In this document: positions 50,987 to 59,297 of the stretch, piece after piece | How positions within the stretch are numbered: position 1 is the stretch's first letter | How the letters are laid out: the number at the start of each line of letters is the position of its first letter | Assembly (NCBI GenBank): GCA_023437365.1 | Contig: JAEZGK010000003.1 | Location: 72,296 to 136,295, forward strand | From: Bacillota bacterium | Lineage (GTDB): Bacteria; Bacillota; Clostridia; Lachnospirales; Lachnospiraceae | Reading direction: 5' to 3' | DNA: 64,000 bases | Made by a program: the position numbers and the translations under genes | Notes under the pieces: model-generated | Database searches by the model: none | Seen by the model: the letters and a program-made list of their open reading frames with translations, nothing else | What the model was told of the DNA's origin: nothing

Positions 50987-51772
50987 CTAGATAAATCCAT
51001 AATGCTCCAATGCATATTGGATACCACCCTCATCCACGTCCAGAGTCACAAAGCAGACAATATCTTTAATGGTCTGAGGAGCATTGCCCATGGCGATGGT
51101 TTGCTTGGCATATTGCAACATCGGCAGGTCATTTTCACCATCACCGAAGGCAAAAGTGTTATCATAGGATATATTTAGATGATCGATCAGAAATTGTATT
51201 CCGCTGGCCTTAGAGTAGCCCTTCGGTACAATTTCATACAGATTGTGATTACGGTCAATAAAATCAAAATATGCAGCATATTTATCCATAAATGCTTTGT
51301 TTGCAGTCTCGTAGGAGGACCAAATACAGAATTTATTGATCACAATTGTAGGATCATCCCAGCTTCCGGTCGGGAAACCGTTCTCATCATGATATTCGCG
51401 AACTCCCTTTATGACTGGATGCGTAGAAGCCTCATCATAATAGATGGCATCGGGGCCCTCGAGAACAGCATCAATTCCAAGCTTGCGAAGATCTATAATC
51501 AACCTTTTGGAAAGCTCCTCGGGTATCAAATTCTGTAAAAGTATCTGATCGCGATAGGATATATAGGTTCCGCAGCCACACACATAACCATCAAAGCCCA
51601 GTTCCATAATTTCCTTAGGAATAGCAGAAATAACTCTGCCTGTATTGATAAAAGCAAGATGTCCATTGGCCTGTGCTTTTTGTATCGCAGCCTTGGTACT
51701 CTCGGAAATTGTATAGGTTCTATGGCTTAAGATGGTTCCGTCAATATCAAAGAAAAGTATTTTTTTGTCCAT
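50987..51772 (-). CDS. HAD-superfamily Cof-like phosphatase
   Basis: 261 residues. Motif I ILFFDIDGTILSH, Cof-type cap domain, motif IV in AFGDGENDLPMLQYAKQTIAMGNAP, and a Lys in GYSKASGIQFLIDHL. Substrate unknown; members hydrolyse sugar phosphates or FMN. The start at 51772 follows AAGGAG. It is divergent from pheS. Confidence 0.9.
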   Translation of the reverse strand: MDKKILFFDIDGTILSHRTYTISESTKAAIQKAQANGHLAFINTGRVISAIPKEIMELGFDGYVCGCGTYISYRDQILLQNLIPEELSKRLIIDLRKLGIDAVLEGPDAIYYDEASTHPVIKGVREYHDENGFPTGSWDDPTIVINKFCIWSSYETANKAFMDKYAAYFDFIDRNHNLYEIVPKGYSKASGIQFLIDHLNISYDNTFAFGDGENDLPMLQYAKQTIAMGNAPQTIKDIVCFVTLDVDEGGIQYALEHYGFI

Positions 51773-51971
51773 GGTATTCTCCTTATGCATATCACAAATA
51801 TGTTCATACGTTATCAAAACATCTATAACAGCATATAATAACCTAAATCAAATGTCAAAGTTATTCAGTACTAATCTTATTATGTGGAATAATGGATCAT
51901 ATAGTGAACCATATACAGAAGCAGATATCGTGGCTCTGCTATCTCTGATGTATGAAATGTGAAACAACTTC

Positions 51972-52000
51972 TTGACAATCTGAAAAAAGTCGATTAAGAT
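51972..52000 (+). promoter_or_regulatory. pheST promoter
   Basis: TTGACA (51972-51977), 17-bp spacer, TAAGAT (51995-52000), just ahead of the T-box leader. Confidence 0.7.
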
Positions 52001-52006
52001 AAGTGA

Positions 52007-52296
52007 AATGATAATAACTATGAAGGTGAATGCAGTAGGATATATTTTCCCGCCAGAGAGAGCTTGCCACCGGCTGAGAGTGAGTTCAGGGTTCGGATAT
52101 ATCTCGAAGTTCGGCACCGGAGTTGCTTTTAAGATATCAGAGAAGAGTGAATTGGTATAGTTATCCTGTAGGATCTGATAAAAGAAAAGCCGGAGCAGTT
52201 CCGTTATGACTGTAGAGGAGCCTTTACGATAGGCTTGAACCTGGGTGGTACCACGATGCTTTCGTCCCTTTTTGGAGGACGGGAGCTTTTTTTATG
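52007..52296 (+). ncRNA. T-box riboswitch with terminator, Phe type
   Basis: Leader that senses uncharged tRNA. The T-box sequence GGGTGGTACCACG is at 52244-52256. It is followed by the terminator CGTCCC...GGACGGGAG and a T-run (about 52263-52291). A TTC triplet at 52110-52112 (GAAGTTCGGCACC) fits a phenylalanine specifier. Antitermination when tRNA-Phe is uncharged would turn on pheS and pheT. Confidence 0.93.
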
Positions 52297-52397
52297 TAAT
52301 AGAAATCCTATTACATAAAACGCTCTATAGCGAACAAGTTCGCTTTGGGATGCGCATCATAGCACATAAACGCTCATTATATAGGCGTTCGGTAGTA
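52292..52397 (+). repeat. Modular intergenic repeat, copy 3 (shorter)
   Basis: ATGTAATAG/CTATTACAT arms, CGCTC, the hairpin AGCGAACAAGTTCGCT, GGATGCGCA, ATAAACGCTC and GGCGTTCGG. It begins in the T-run of the T-box terminator, like the other copies. Confidence 0.75.
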
Positions 52398-52430
52398 TGT
52401 TACAGGAGATTTTAAATAGGAGGAAGAAAT

Positions 52431-53471
52431 ATGTTAGAGAATCTGGAACGAATTAAAGAACAGTTTGCAGCTGAGCTGAATGCTGCCAATCTGAAGGAGG
52501 AGCTGGAAAGAATCAGAGTAGCTTTCCTTGGTAAAAAGGGGTTGGTTACCGAAGCCCTGAAGGATCTTCGTAATCTTGATGCGGAAGCGAAAAAGATGGC
52601 AGGTATGCAGGTAAACATGCTGAAGGATGAGATTGAGCAGGCCATAGTAGATTACCAGAAGAAGATGGAGGAAAGGGAATATTTAAGAGAAATCGAGAAG
52701 GCAGAACGCTACGACTTCTCCATTCCCTCCGACAAACCCATTGGTACTATGCATCCGATTACAATAGTACAGACACAGATTGAGGACATTTTTAAAACCA
52801 TGGGCTTCATTATTGAGGATGGACTGGAGATACAGACAGAGTTCAATAATTTCGAGGGTGTAAATATTCCGAAGAACCACCCCGCCAGAGATATGACTGA
52901 TACGTATTATCTGGAAAACGGACAGCTTTTGAAAACCCATACCTCAGCAGCTCAGAATACCATTATGAGAAAATACGGAGCTCCAAAGCCGGGTGAGCAT
53001 CTGAAGGTATTATTCCCGGGCAGGTGCTTCCGTAATGAAAATATCGATGCCAGCCATGAGAACACCTTCTTCCAGATGGAAGGAATGATGATCGGTGAGG
53101 ATATTTCCATCTCCAATCTGATTTATTTTATGAAGGTACTTTTATCCGAGGTATTCCAGAGAGAAGTAAAGATTCGTCTTCGTCCGGGCTTCTTCCCCTT
53201 CGTGGAACCGGGCTTCGAGCTTGATATCAACTGCGCTATCTGCGGCGGTACCGGCTGTCCTACCTGTAAGCAGTCAGGCTGGCTGGAGCTTCTGCCCTGC
53301 GGCATGATCCATCCGAACGTACTTCGCCTTGGTGGTATCGATCCCGAGAAGTATACAGGCTTCGCTTTCGGACTCGGCATGACCAGACTGGCGATGATGA
53401 AATACAACATCAAGGATATCCGCCTCTTCAACGGAGGAAACCTAAAGCAATTAAGACAATTTACGAGATAA
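52431..53471 (+). CDS. pheS: Phenylalanyl-tRNA synthetase alpha subunit
   Basis: 346 residues. Coiled-coil N-terminus (about 1-90), class II motif 2 region FRNENIDASHENTFFQMEG, motif 3 GFAFGLGMTRLAMMKY, and PHPITIVQ-like start of the core (HPITIVQTQIED). A Cys-rich insert CAICGGTGCPTCK is seen, which could bind metal. Good AGGAGGAAG site. Stop at 53469-53471 lies in a repeat arm (see the repeat at 53467). Confidence 0.95.
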   Translation: MLENLERIKEQFAAELNAANLKEELERIRVAFLGKKGLVTEALKDLRNLDAEAKKMAGMQVNMLKDEIEQAIVDYQKKMEEREYLREIEKAERYDFSIPSDKPIGTMHPITIVQTQIEDIFKTMGFIIEDGLEIQTEFNNFEGVNIPKNHPARDMTDTYYLENGQLLKTHTSAAQNTIMRKYGAPKPGEHLKVLFPGRCFRNENIDASHENTFFQMEGMMIGEDISISNLIYFMKVLLSEVFQREVKIRLRPGFFPFVEPGFELDINCAICGGTGCPTCKQSGWLELLPCGMIHPNVLRLGGIDPEKYTGFAFGLGMTRLAMMKYNIKDIRLFNGGNLKQLRQFTR

Positions 53472-53794
53472 GCGGATTAGTACATGAAAGCCAAGGCACT
53501 TTCTGAGCTTGCTCAAGAAAGTGACGTGACTTTCATGTATAGTCGCAACGCGACCGAGAAAACCGAAGGTTTTCGAGGCTAATCCGCTTATCGTACTGCC
53601 GTACTAGTACGAGCAGATGGCCGGATTTGCACGGATAAGCGCAAGCGACCGAGCGTGCGAAAGCACGAGAGGTAATCCGCTTATCAGAAGGAATAAACAG
53701 ACAGCTGCCGTACTAGTACGAGCAGATGGCCGGATTTACACGGATAAGCGCAAGCGACCGAGCGTGCGAAAGCACAAGAGGTAATCCGCATATC
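53467..53794 (+). repeat. Structured inverted and direct repeats in the pheS-pheT spacer
   Basis: GATAAGCGGATTA (53467-53479, includes the pheS stop codon) is complementary to TAATCCGCTTATC at 53580-53592 and 53673-53685, and to a one-mismatch copy at 53782-53794. A 90-bp unit is present twice (53596-53685 and 53705-53794). Inside are palindromes CGTACTAGTACG, GTGCGAAAGCAC and CACTTTCTGAGC/GCTCAAGAAAGTG. The region could fold as one large RNA or be a multi-copy intergenic repeat. Confidence 0.75.
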
Positions 53795-53824
53795 CATTAA
53801 AATTCATAGATTGGAGGAATTATC

Positions 53825-56209
53825 ATGTATATATCAATGAACTGGATATCCGAATTCACGGATTTGTCAGGGATTAATTTAAAAGAATTGATCGGAAGAT
53901 TTACTCTTGCCACCGCTGAGGTTGAGGGGATAGAGGAAAAAGGAAAAGATATCAGAGGTGTCGTAGTCGGTAAGATTATCGAGATCAAGAATCATCCGAA
54001 CTCGAAGAAGCTTCATCTGGTCAAGGTAGATATCGGTAGGGAAGTTGTAGACTGTGTCTGTGGTGCACCGAATGTTTTCGTCGGCGCGGTCGTTCCCTTT
54101 GCTACTCTGGGTGGACGGGTAGGAGAACTGGAAATCCAGGAAGCTAAGATTGCAGGTGAGATCAGCCACGGTATGTGCTGCTCGGAGAAGGAGCTGGGTA
54201 TCAGCGACGATCATTCCGGACTAATGATCTTAGAGGATATCTATCCTTTGGGAACCGACATTAAAGAAATTATGCAGTTGGAAGATACTGTCTTCGAGGT
54301 GGATAACAAGTCCCTGACGAATCGCCCTGATTTATGGGGACATTATGGTATCGCAAGAGAAATCTCCGTATTAACCAAGAGACCGTTAAAGCCTCTGGAG
54401 GTAAAGGATACAAGTGTTTATAAGGATCTGAAGTCAATTGATGTAAAGGTGGAGAATATCGAGAAATGCTATCGTTACAGCTGCCTCTCCATAGGCAATA
54501 TCACGCAGAAGAAATCACCGATTAACATTAGAATTCGTTTGAGCTACTGTGGTATGAGACCGATTAATCTGCTGGCTGACTTAACCAATTATCTGATGAT
54601 GGAGCTGGGCCAGCCGATGCATGCTTTTGATAACACTAAGGTATCAGCTATTCGCGTTAAGACCTATCCCGAGACAGTGAATTTCACAACTCTGGACAGT
54701 GTCGAGCGCAAAGTGGATACAGATACCCTGCTGATCTGTGACGAGAAGGAGCCTGTCGCAATCGCAGGTATCATGGGTGGGGAGCTTTCTGAAATCACGG
54801 ATCATACCAATTCCTTATTATTGGAATCGGCGAACTTCGACGGAGTATCTGTCAGAAAATCTGCCACAAGACTCGGACTTCGTACCGATGCCAGCTCAAG
54901 ATATGAGAAGACTCTTGATCCCGAGCTTACTGTTCCGGCAATCGAACGTTTCCTAAAGCTGCTGATGGATATTGATCCGGGTGTAACGGTTACCTCCTCG
55001 TTAACTGATTGCTATTGTAAGAAGTATGATACGATTAAGATCGAGTTTGATAAAGCCTTTGTAGACAAATATACCGGTATTGATATCACCTCCGACTTCA
55101 TAGAGACGACACTTACCGCACTCGGCTTTGACGTTACCCGCAATCAGGATTCCTTTAGCCTGGTGGTACCCACCTGGCGAGCTACCAAGGATGTTACGAT
55201 GAAAGCGGATATCATTGAAGAAATCACCAGAATCTATGGCTATGATAACTTTGAATATAAATCCACTAAGGGCTATTTGATCCCTGTCCGCCACAGCGTG
55301 GAACGCAGTAATGAATACCGGATTAAGGAGCTTCTGTCTGAGCGTTACGCAATGAACGAGGTTCATAGCTATATCTGGTATGAAAGCAAGATGAACAAGG
55401 AGCTGGGCATAGTAACGGAGCCGAATATCCGTGTTATTAACTCCATTGCAGCCGAAAATGATACCATTCGTGCGACGATGGTCCCGAGTCTTCTTGGGTT
55501 TGTAGCAAAGAACGCTGATAACTTCCCTGAGATGGGCATGTATGAAATCGGACGAATCGCCGCGGGTCTTCGTACAGACGGTATCTGTGATGAGAGAAAG
55601 AAGCTGGCATTTGTTGTGGCCAGCAAAAAGCTGAGCGAAAAAGAAGTTTATTTTAAGTGCAAGGAGATCATAGAGCAGGTAATCATGGCGGTCAAAAATG
55701 TGAACCCGTGCTTTGCAGTGAAGGAAGAGCTTGCAAAATATAATTATGTTCATCCCGTCAACAGTGCAAGTGTGCTTCTAAAGGGTGAGGAGATCGGATA
55801 TTTCTCCGTCTTAAATCCCAGAGTGAAGAACAGGATCGATAAGAAGCTGAATGTCGCTTTTGCAGAGATCGATATGGCAAATCTGGAGAAGGTGGAAAAA
55901 GAAAATCTGAAGTATGTAGAAATTTCCAAGTATCCTGGTGTTACCATAGATTTAAGCTTGCTTATGGATAAGGCGCTACGTTATGAGAATATCGTAGAGA
56001 ACGTAAAGGAATACCAGTGTGAATTCATCCAGGGTATCCGTTTGATCGATATCTTCGAAGATGAGAAGCTGCTTCCCGGTAAGAAGAGTGTAACCGTTCG
56101 ACTTGACTTCGGTTCCATGGAGAGAACCCTAGAGGGCAGCGAGATCCAGACTATGGTGGATGGATTGTTAGCCCTGCTTGGTAAAAAGGGTATGGAATTG
56201 CGTAAATAA
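53825..56209 (+). CDS. pheT: Phenylalanyl-tRNA synthetase beta subunit
   Basis: 794 residues. The EMAP/OB-type tRNA-binding domain is at 40-150 (GKIIEIKNHPNSKKLHLVKVDIG, DCVCGAPNVFVG). Then the B3/B4 editing domain (NKSLTNRPDLWGHYGIAREI), B5 (DVTMKADIIEEITRIYGYDN) and the C-terminal ferredoxin-fold anticodon-binding domain (YPGVTIDLSLLMD). It forms the (alpha-beta)2 enzyme with PheS. The start follows TTGGAGGAA. Separated from pheS by 353 bp of repeats. Confidence 0.95.
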   Translation: MYISMNWISEFTDLSGINLKELIGRFTLATAEVEGIEEKGKDIRGVVVGKIIEIKNHPNSKKLHLVKVDIGREVVDCVCGAPNVFVGAVVPFATLGGRVGELEIQEAKIAGEISHGMCCSEKELGISDDHSGLMILEDIYPLGTDIKEIMQLEDTVFEVDNKSLTNRPDLWGHYGIAREISVLTKRPLKPLEVKDTSVYKDLKSIDVKVENIEKCYRYSCLSIGNITQKKSPINIRIRLSYCGMRPINLLADLTNYLMMELGQPMHAFDNTKVSAIRVKTYPETVNFTTLDSVERKVDTDTLLICDEKEPVAIAGIMGGELSEITDHTNSLLLESANFDGVSVRKSATRLGLRTDASSRYEKTLDPELTVPAIERFLKLLMDIDPGVTVTSSLTDCYCKKYDTIKIEFDKAFVDKYTGIDITSDFIETTLTALGFDVTRNQDSFSLVVPTWRATKDVTMKADIIEEITRIYGYDNFEYKSTKGYLIPVRHSVERSNEYRIKELLSERYAMNEVHSYIWYESKMNKELGIVTEPNIRVINSIAAENDTIRATMVPSLLGFVAKNADNFPEMGMYEIGRIAAGLRTDGICDERKKLAFVVASKKLSEKEVYFKCKEIIEQVIMAVKNVNPCFAVKEELAKYNYVHPVNSASVLLKGEEIGYFSVLNPRVKNRIDKKLNVAFAEIDMANLEKVEKENLKYVEISKYPGVTIDLSLLMDKALRYENIVENVKEYQCEFIQGIRLIDIFEDEKLLPGKKSVTVRLDFGSMERTLEGSEIQTMVDGLLALLGKKGMELRK

Positions 56210-56217
56210 AAAGGATG

Positions 56218-56259
56218 AAAGTGCCGGAGGGACATCATGTTTGCCCTCCGGCACTTTTT
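56218..56259 (+). terminator. pheT terminator
   Basis: AAAGTGCCGGAGGG (56218-56231) pairs perfectly with CCCTCCGGCACTTT (56244-56257), then TT. Confidence 0.85.
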
Positions 56260-56361
56260 ATAGGCATAAAACCACCTGTCCCCGTATAAGAATTTTCTGA
56301 GAGTGCATATCGGAGAATGGATTGTGGAAGACGATATGTAAATGAGACCGGGATGTGGAAT

Positions 56362-56913
56362 ATGAGTATACAGCATAAGGGAACGGTAAGGATAGAGACC
56401 TTGCGACTGCTTCTAAGGCGTTTTGAAGAACAGGATGCCGAGGATATGTTCAACAATTGGGCAGGGGATGCGGAGGTATGCAGATATCTGTCTTGGGGCC
56501 CTCATATAAGCGCAGATGTATCACAAAAAAGAATACGGAACTGGGTCGAGGCATACAGGCGTGATAATTCTTATGTGTGGGCACTGGAGATGAAAGGAAA
56601 AGGGAGTGCTATCGGCTCCATCAGTGTTGAGATTGCTGACGACATAGGGGAAAGCTGCGAGGTAGGATACTGTCTGTCGAAGGAATACTGGAACAGGGGA
56701 GTAATGACAGAGGCATTGCAGGCAGTACTCCATTACTTATTTTATGAGGTAGGGTATCGCAGGATACAGGCGAAGCATGATGTCCTGAATGTGGCGTCCG
56801 GCAGAGTGATGCAGAAGGCGGGAATGCAGTATGTAAAGACAGAGCATACGGTGGGACTGAGAAAGGACGGAACTTATTATGATCTGGATGTATATGTGAA
56901 ATATATCGAGTAG
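56362..56913 (+). CDS. GNAT-family N-acetyltransferase (RimJ-like)
   Basis: About 183 residues. IETLRLLLRRFEEQDAEDM opens the domain, and the acetyl-CoA motif CEVGYCLSKEYWNRGVMTEAL is in place, followed by VLNVASGRVMQKAGM. The substrate is unknown; the similarity to RimJ/RimL suggests acetylation of ribosomal or small-molecule amines. The start is uncertain: ATG at 56317, 56353 and 56362 are in frame, none with a strong ribosome site; 56362 is nearest the domain. Confidence 0.8.
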   Translation: MSIQHKGTVRIETLRLLLRRFEEQDAEDMFNNWAGDAEVCRYLSWGPHISADVSQKRIRNWVEAYRRDNSYVWALEMKGKGSAIGSISVEIADDIGESCEVGYCLSKEYWNRGVMTEALQAVLHYLFYEVGYRRIQAKHDVLNVASGRVMQKAGMQYVKTEHTVGLRKDGTYYDLDVYVKYIE

Positions 56914-56929
56914 TAAGAGCTATTACTTC

Positions 56930-56968
56930 AGAGTCTGCATAGTGATTTTCAGTCGCTGTGCAGACTCT
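56930..56968 (+). terminator. Hairpin after the first acetyltransferase gene
   Basis: AGAGTCTGCA (56930-56939) pairs perfectly with TGCAGACTCT (56959-56968); no T-run follows. Confidence 0.35.
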
Positions 56969-57107
56969 ATGATTAGGAAGCTCTATAGTGATGATATTAT
57001 TTCGCAGCTTTTAAGATAGTAGTTGATAAGGTGGGTGGATTGGTGGTAACATAATCCATGTACGATAGTTTAGATCCAGATACAAGCTGATAAAACAGGG
57101 GGGAAAA

Positions 57108-57611
57108 ATGCTTAGATTAAGACCGTTTAAGGAAAGTGATATGAAATATATGTTGGAGTGGCCGATGGATGAATTCCAGTTTGCCAGATGGTGCGCAAAT
57201 CTATTTACCTATCCGTTGACCTTGGAGCAACTGATGGAATATAAAAATAATTATGATAAGGATGAGCATGCCTGGATATTTACGGCAGTAGACGATATCG
57301 GAACTCCGGTGGGGCATTTTATGATGAGAAATGCAGACTATACGGAACAGAACATCAGAATAGGTTTTGTTATGATTGCTCCGGACTGTCAGGGGAAAGG
57401 GTACGGCAAGGAGATGATGCAGCTTGCTGTTACCTATGCTACTGAGATATTGAAGTTCAAAAAAGTAAATCTTGGAGTATTTGAGAATAACCCGATAGCT
57501 CATCGATGCTATGAGACAATCGGTTTTCGGAATAAAACCTTTAAAGCAGATTATATAGACTATCATGGTGAAAAATGGGGAGGCTATGAGATGCTGTATA
57601 CGAAAGAATAA
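57108..57611 (+). CDS. GNAT-family N-acetyltransferase
   Basis: 167 residues. MLRLRPFKESDMKYMLEWPMDE start, GHFMMRNADYTEQNIRIGFV core and the CoA motif CQGKGYGKEMMQLAV. Distinct from the preceding one. Substrate unknown. Good GGGGGGAAA site. Confidence 0.85.
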   Translation: MLRLRPFKESDMKYMLEWPMDEFQFARWCANLFTYPLTLEQLMEYKNNYDKDEHAWIFTAVDDIGTPVGHFMMRNADYTEQNIRIGFVMIAPDCQGKGYGKEMMQLAVTYATEILKFKKVNLGVFENNPIAHRCYETIGFRNKTFKADYIDYHGEKWGGYEMLYTKE

Positions 57612-57683
57612 CTGTGATGCAGCCAAAGCAAGAAGAGACATGAAGTGGAGATAAATCAATTACCCTAAATTGTGGGACAACCT

Positions 57684-57815
57684 ATGTCTGACCCAGAGGG
57701 TATGGAGCGCCTTACATTGGCCGGGTATCGAAAGGCTATCGGATATCATACCTTGGAATGCCGGGCAGAGGAGCTTTCGCAGTGGATTGAAGAGGGGGAA
57801 AAGACGAATGAATAA
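57684..57815 (+). CDS. Possible 43-residue ORF overlapping the methyltransferase start (low confidence)
   Basis: A frame with plausible composition (TLAGYRKAIGYH, ELSQWIEEGEKTNE) ends 8 bases inside the methyltransferase, overlapping its ATG. Its own start has a poor ribosome site, so it may be a gene remnant. It does not match a family that I recognise. Confidence 0.25.
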   Translation: MSDPEGMERLTLAGYRKAIGYHTLECRAEELSQWIEEGEKTNE

Positions 57816-58587
57816 AAGAAAGCTGCGATTTTATAAGGGATACGAGTATTTTTATAAGAGGCTGGAAAAGAATAAATTCTTTTCAACCTACTGTGAAAGG
57901 GTATTCGGGATAGATTTCTCCCAGGATGGCTTCAGCGATATCGGGCAGATTACTGAATTGCTAAAGCTGGCAGAAATCAAATCTGATGATAAGGTGCTGG
58001 ATATCGGATGTGGTAACGGGAAGCTAGCGGAGTATATTGCCGGTCAGACCGGTGCGACTGTTTATGGCTTTGATTATTCCAGTTATGCGATCAGGAATGC
58101 CAGAAAGCGTACAAAAGGCAAGAAGGATCTTGTTTTTGAGCCCGGCTTGATTGGGGAAAAGGACTATCCGGTCGATTTTTTCGATGTCATCATCTCCGTA
58201 GATACCATGTATTTTGCACCGGATATCAATCAATTTGTTCAGCAGCTTTATGGTTGGTTGAAGCCGGGTGGAGTATTTCTTGCTTTTTATGGAGAAGGAT
58301 CCTTTGATATAAAAAGTAAAAGCATGGATGAGACTCCACTGGCAGCAGCATTTTGTTCCAATCACATTACATATGAGGGACTGGACTTTACCCACCAGCA
58401 TTTTGAGCTTATGAAGAGAAAGCGTGAGGTAATCAGTTCTATGCGAGAGGAATTCCTAAATAGCAATATCAGCTTCTATTATCAGGCTTCTGTTGGCCAG
58501 TCCGTAGACCCGAATATGCCCTTTGAGGAATTCATAAAAAAGCACGACCGGTTTCTGTATATCGCCAGAAAAATGAGAAATACTTAA
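57808..58587 (+). CDS. SAM-dependent class I methyltransferase
   Basis: About 259 residues. Motif I VLDIGCGNGKLAEYIAG and the acidic residue GFDYSSYAI are typical; post-motif region DVIISVDTMYF and WLKPGGVFLAFYGEG. The substrate is unknown. The start at 57808 follows AGAGGGGGA; the frame is open upstream, but no ribosome site serves the longer form. Confidence 0.85.
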   Translation: MNKRKLRFYKGYEYFYKRLEKNKFFSTYCERVFGIDFSQDGFSDIGQITELLKLAEIKSDDKVLDIGCGNGKLAEYIAGQTGATVYGFDYSSYAIRNARKRTKGKKDLVFEPGLIGEKDYPVDFFDVIISVDTMYFAPDINQFVQQLYGWLKPGGVFLAFYGEGSFDIKSKSMDETPLAAAFCSNHITYEGLDFTHQHFELMKRKREVISSMREEFLNSNISFYYQASVGQSVDPNMPFEEFIKKHDRFLYIARKMRNT

Positions 58588-58669
58588 GTATGTCTGTAAA
58601 GGTGCGAAGCACTTTTGACACTCTACTCATACTTATTTAACAATAAATCAAACAAGGAGGATAAAATAT

Positions 58670-59104
58670 ATGTTAGGTGAGTTCAAAAAGTTTGCTTTAA
58701 AAGGTAATATGATTGATCTGGCTGTTGGTATCATCATCGGTACTGCCTTTACTGGAATTGTGAATTCCTTGGTGAATGACATAATTATGCCCGTACTTAG
58801 TCTTTTGACCAACAGGATTGATTTTGCAGACAAGTTTATCGCGCTGGACGGCGAAAAATATGCTACCCTGGCAGACGCACAGGCGCAGGGGGTTGCTACC
58901 ATTAATTATGGCTTATTCATTTCGGGTGTAATTAATTTTATCATTATGGCATTTGTGGTATTTCTTTTGGTGAGATGGATCAATAAGCTGAAAAAACCGG
59001 AACCTGTAGCAGCTCCTACGACAAAGGAATGTCCCTTCTGCAAGACACAGATCAATGTAACTGCATCCAAATGTCCCAACTGTACCTCGGACATGCCCCA
59101 TTAG
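58670..59104 (+). CDS. mscL: Large-conductance mechanosensitive channel with C-terminal zinc ribbon
   Basis: 144 residues. The MscL core is complete: LGEFKKFALKGNMIDLAVGIIIGTAF, then periplasmic loop and second helix YGLFISGVINFIIMAFVVFLLVRW. The channel opens on turgor rise to release solutes. The extra C-terminal tail carries two CxxC pairs (Cys121/124 and Cys135/138), a zinc-ribbon signature absent from classic MscL. Strong AAGGAGG site. Confidence 0.93.
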   Translation: MLGEFKKFALKGNMIDLAVGIIIGTAFTGIVNSLVNDIIMPVLSLLTNRIDFADKFIALDGEKYATLADAQAQGVATINYGLFISGVINFIIMAFVVFLLVRWINKLKKPEPVAAPTTKECPFCKTQINVTASKCPNCTSDMPH

Positions 59105-59188
59105 GCCGACGTTCAGGTAACGATATCAAATCTCCTTAGTATAAGATAATGCATGTTATTTAATTATAACTCCATTGAAAGCAGGGAT

Positions 59189-59259
59189 AAACCCATATAT
59201 TATGTTAATATCTGATACTTATTTTCGTGGTATTGATATTTCCTTTTATATGGGTTTTT
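59189..59259 (+). terminator. mscL terminator
   Basis: AAACCCATATA (59189-59199) pairs with TATATGGGTTT (59247-59257), with an inner AATATC/GATATT stem, then TT. Confidence 0.7.
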
Positions 59260-59297
59260 GCATACACAAGATAAAATATGAGGAGAGGAATTGAAGG

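Noticed and set aside
53596..53794. CRISPR-like array in the pheS-pheT spacer
   Set aside because: Units are 90 bp with only two copies and no unique spacers of constant length; no cas genes nearby.
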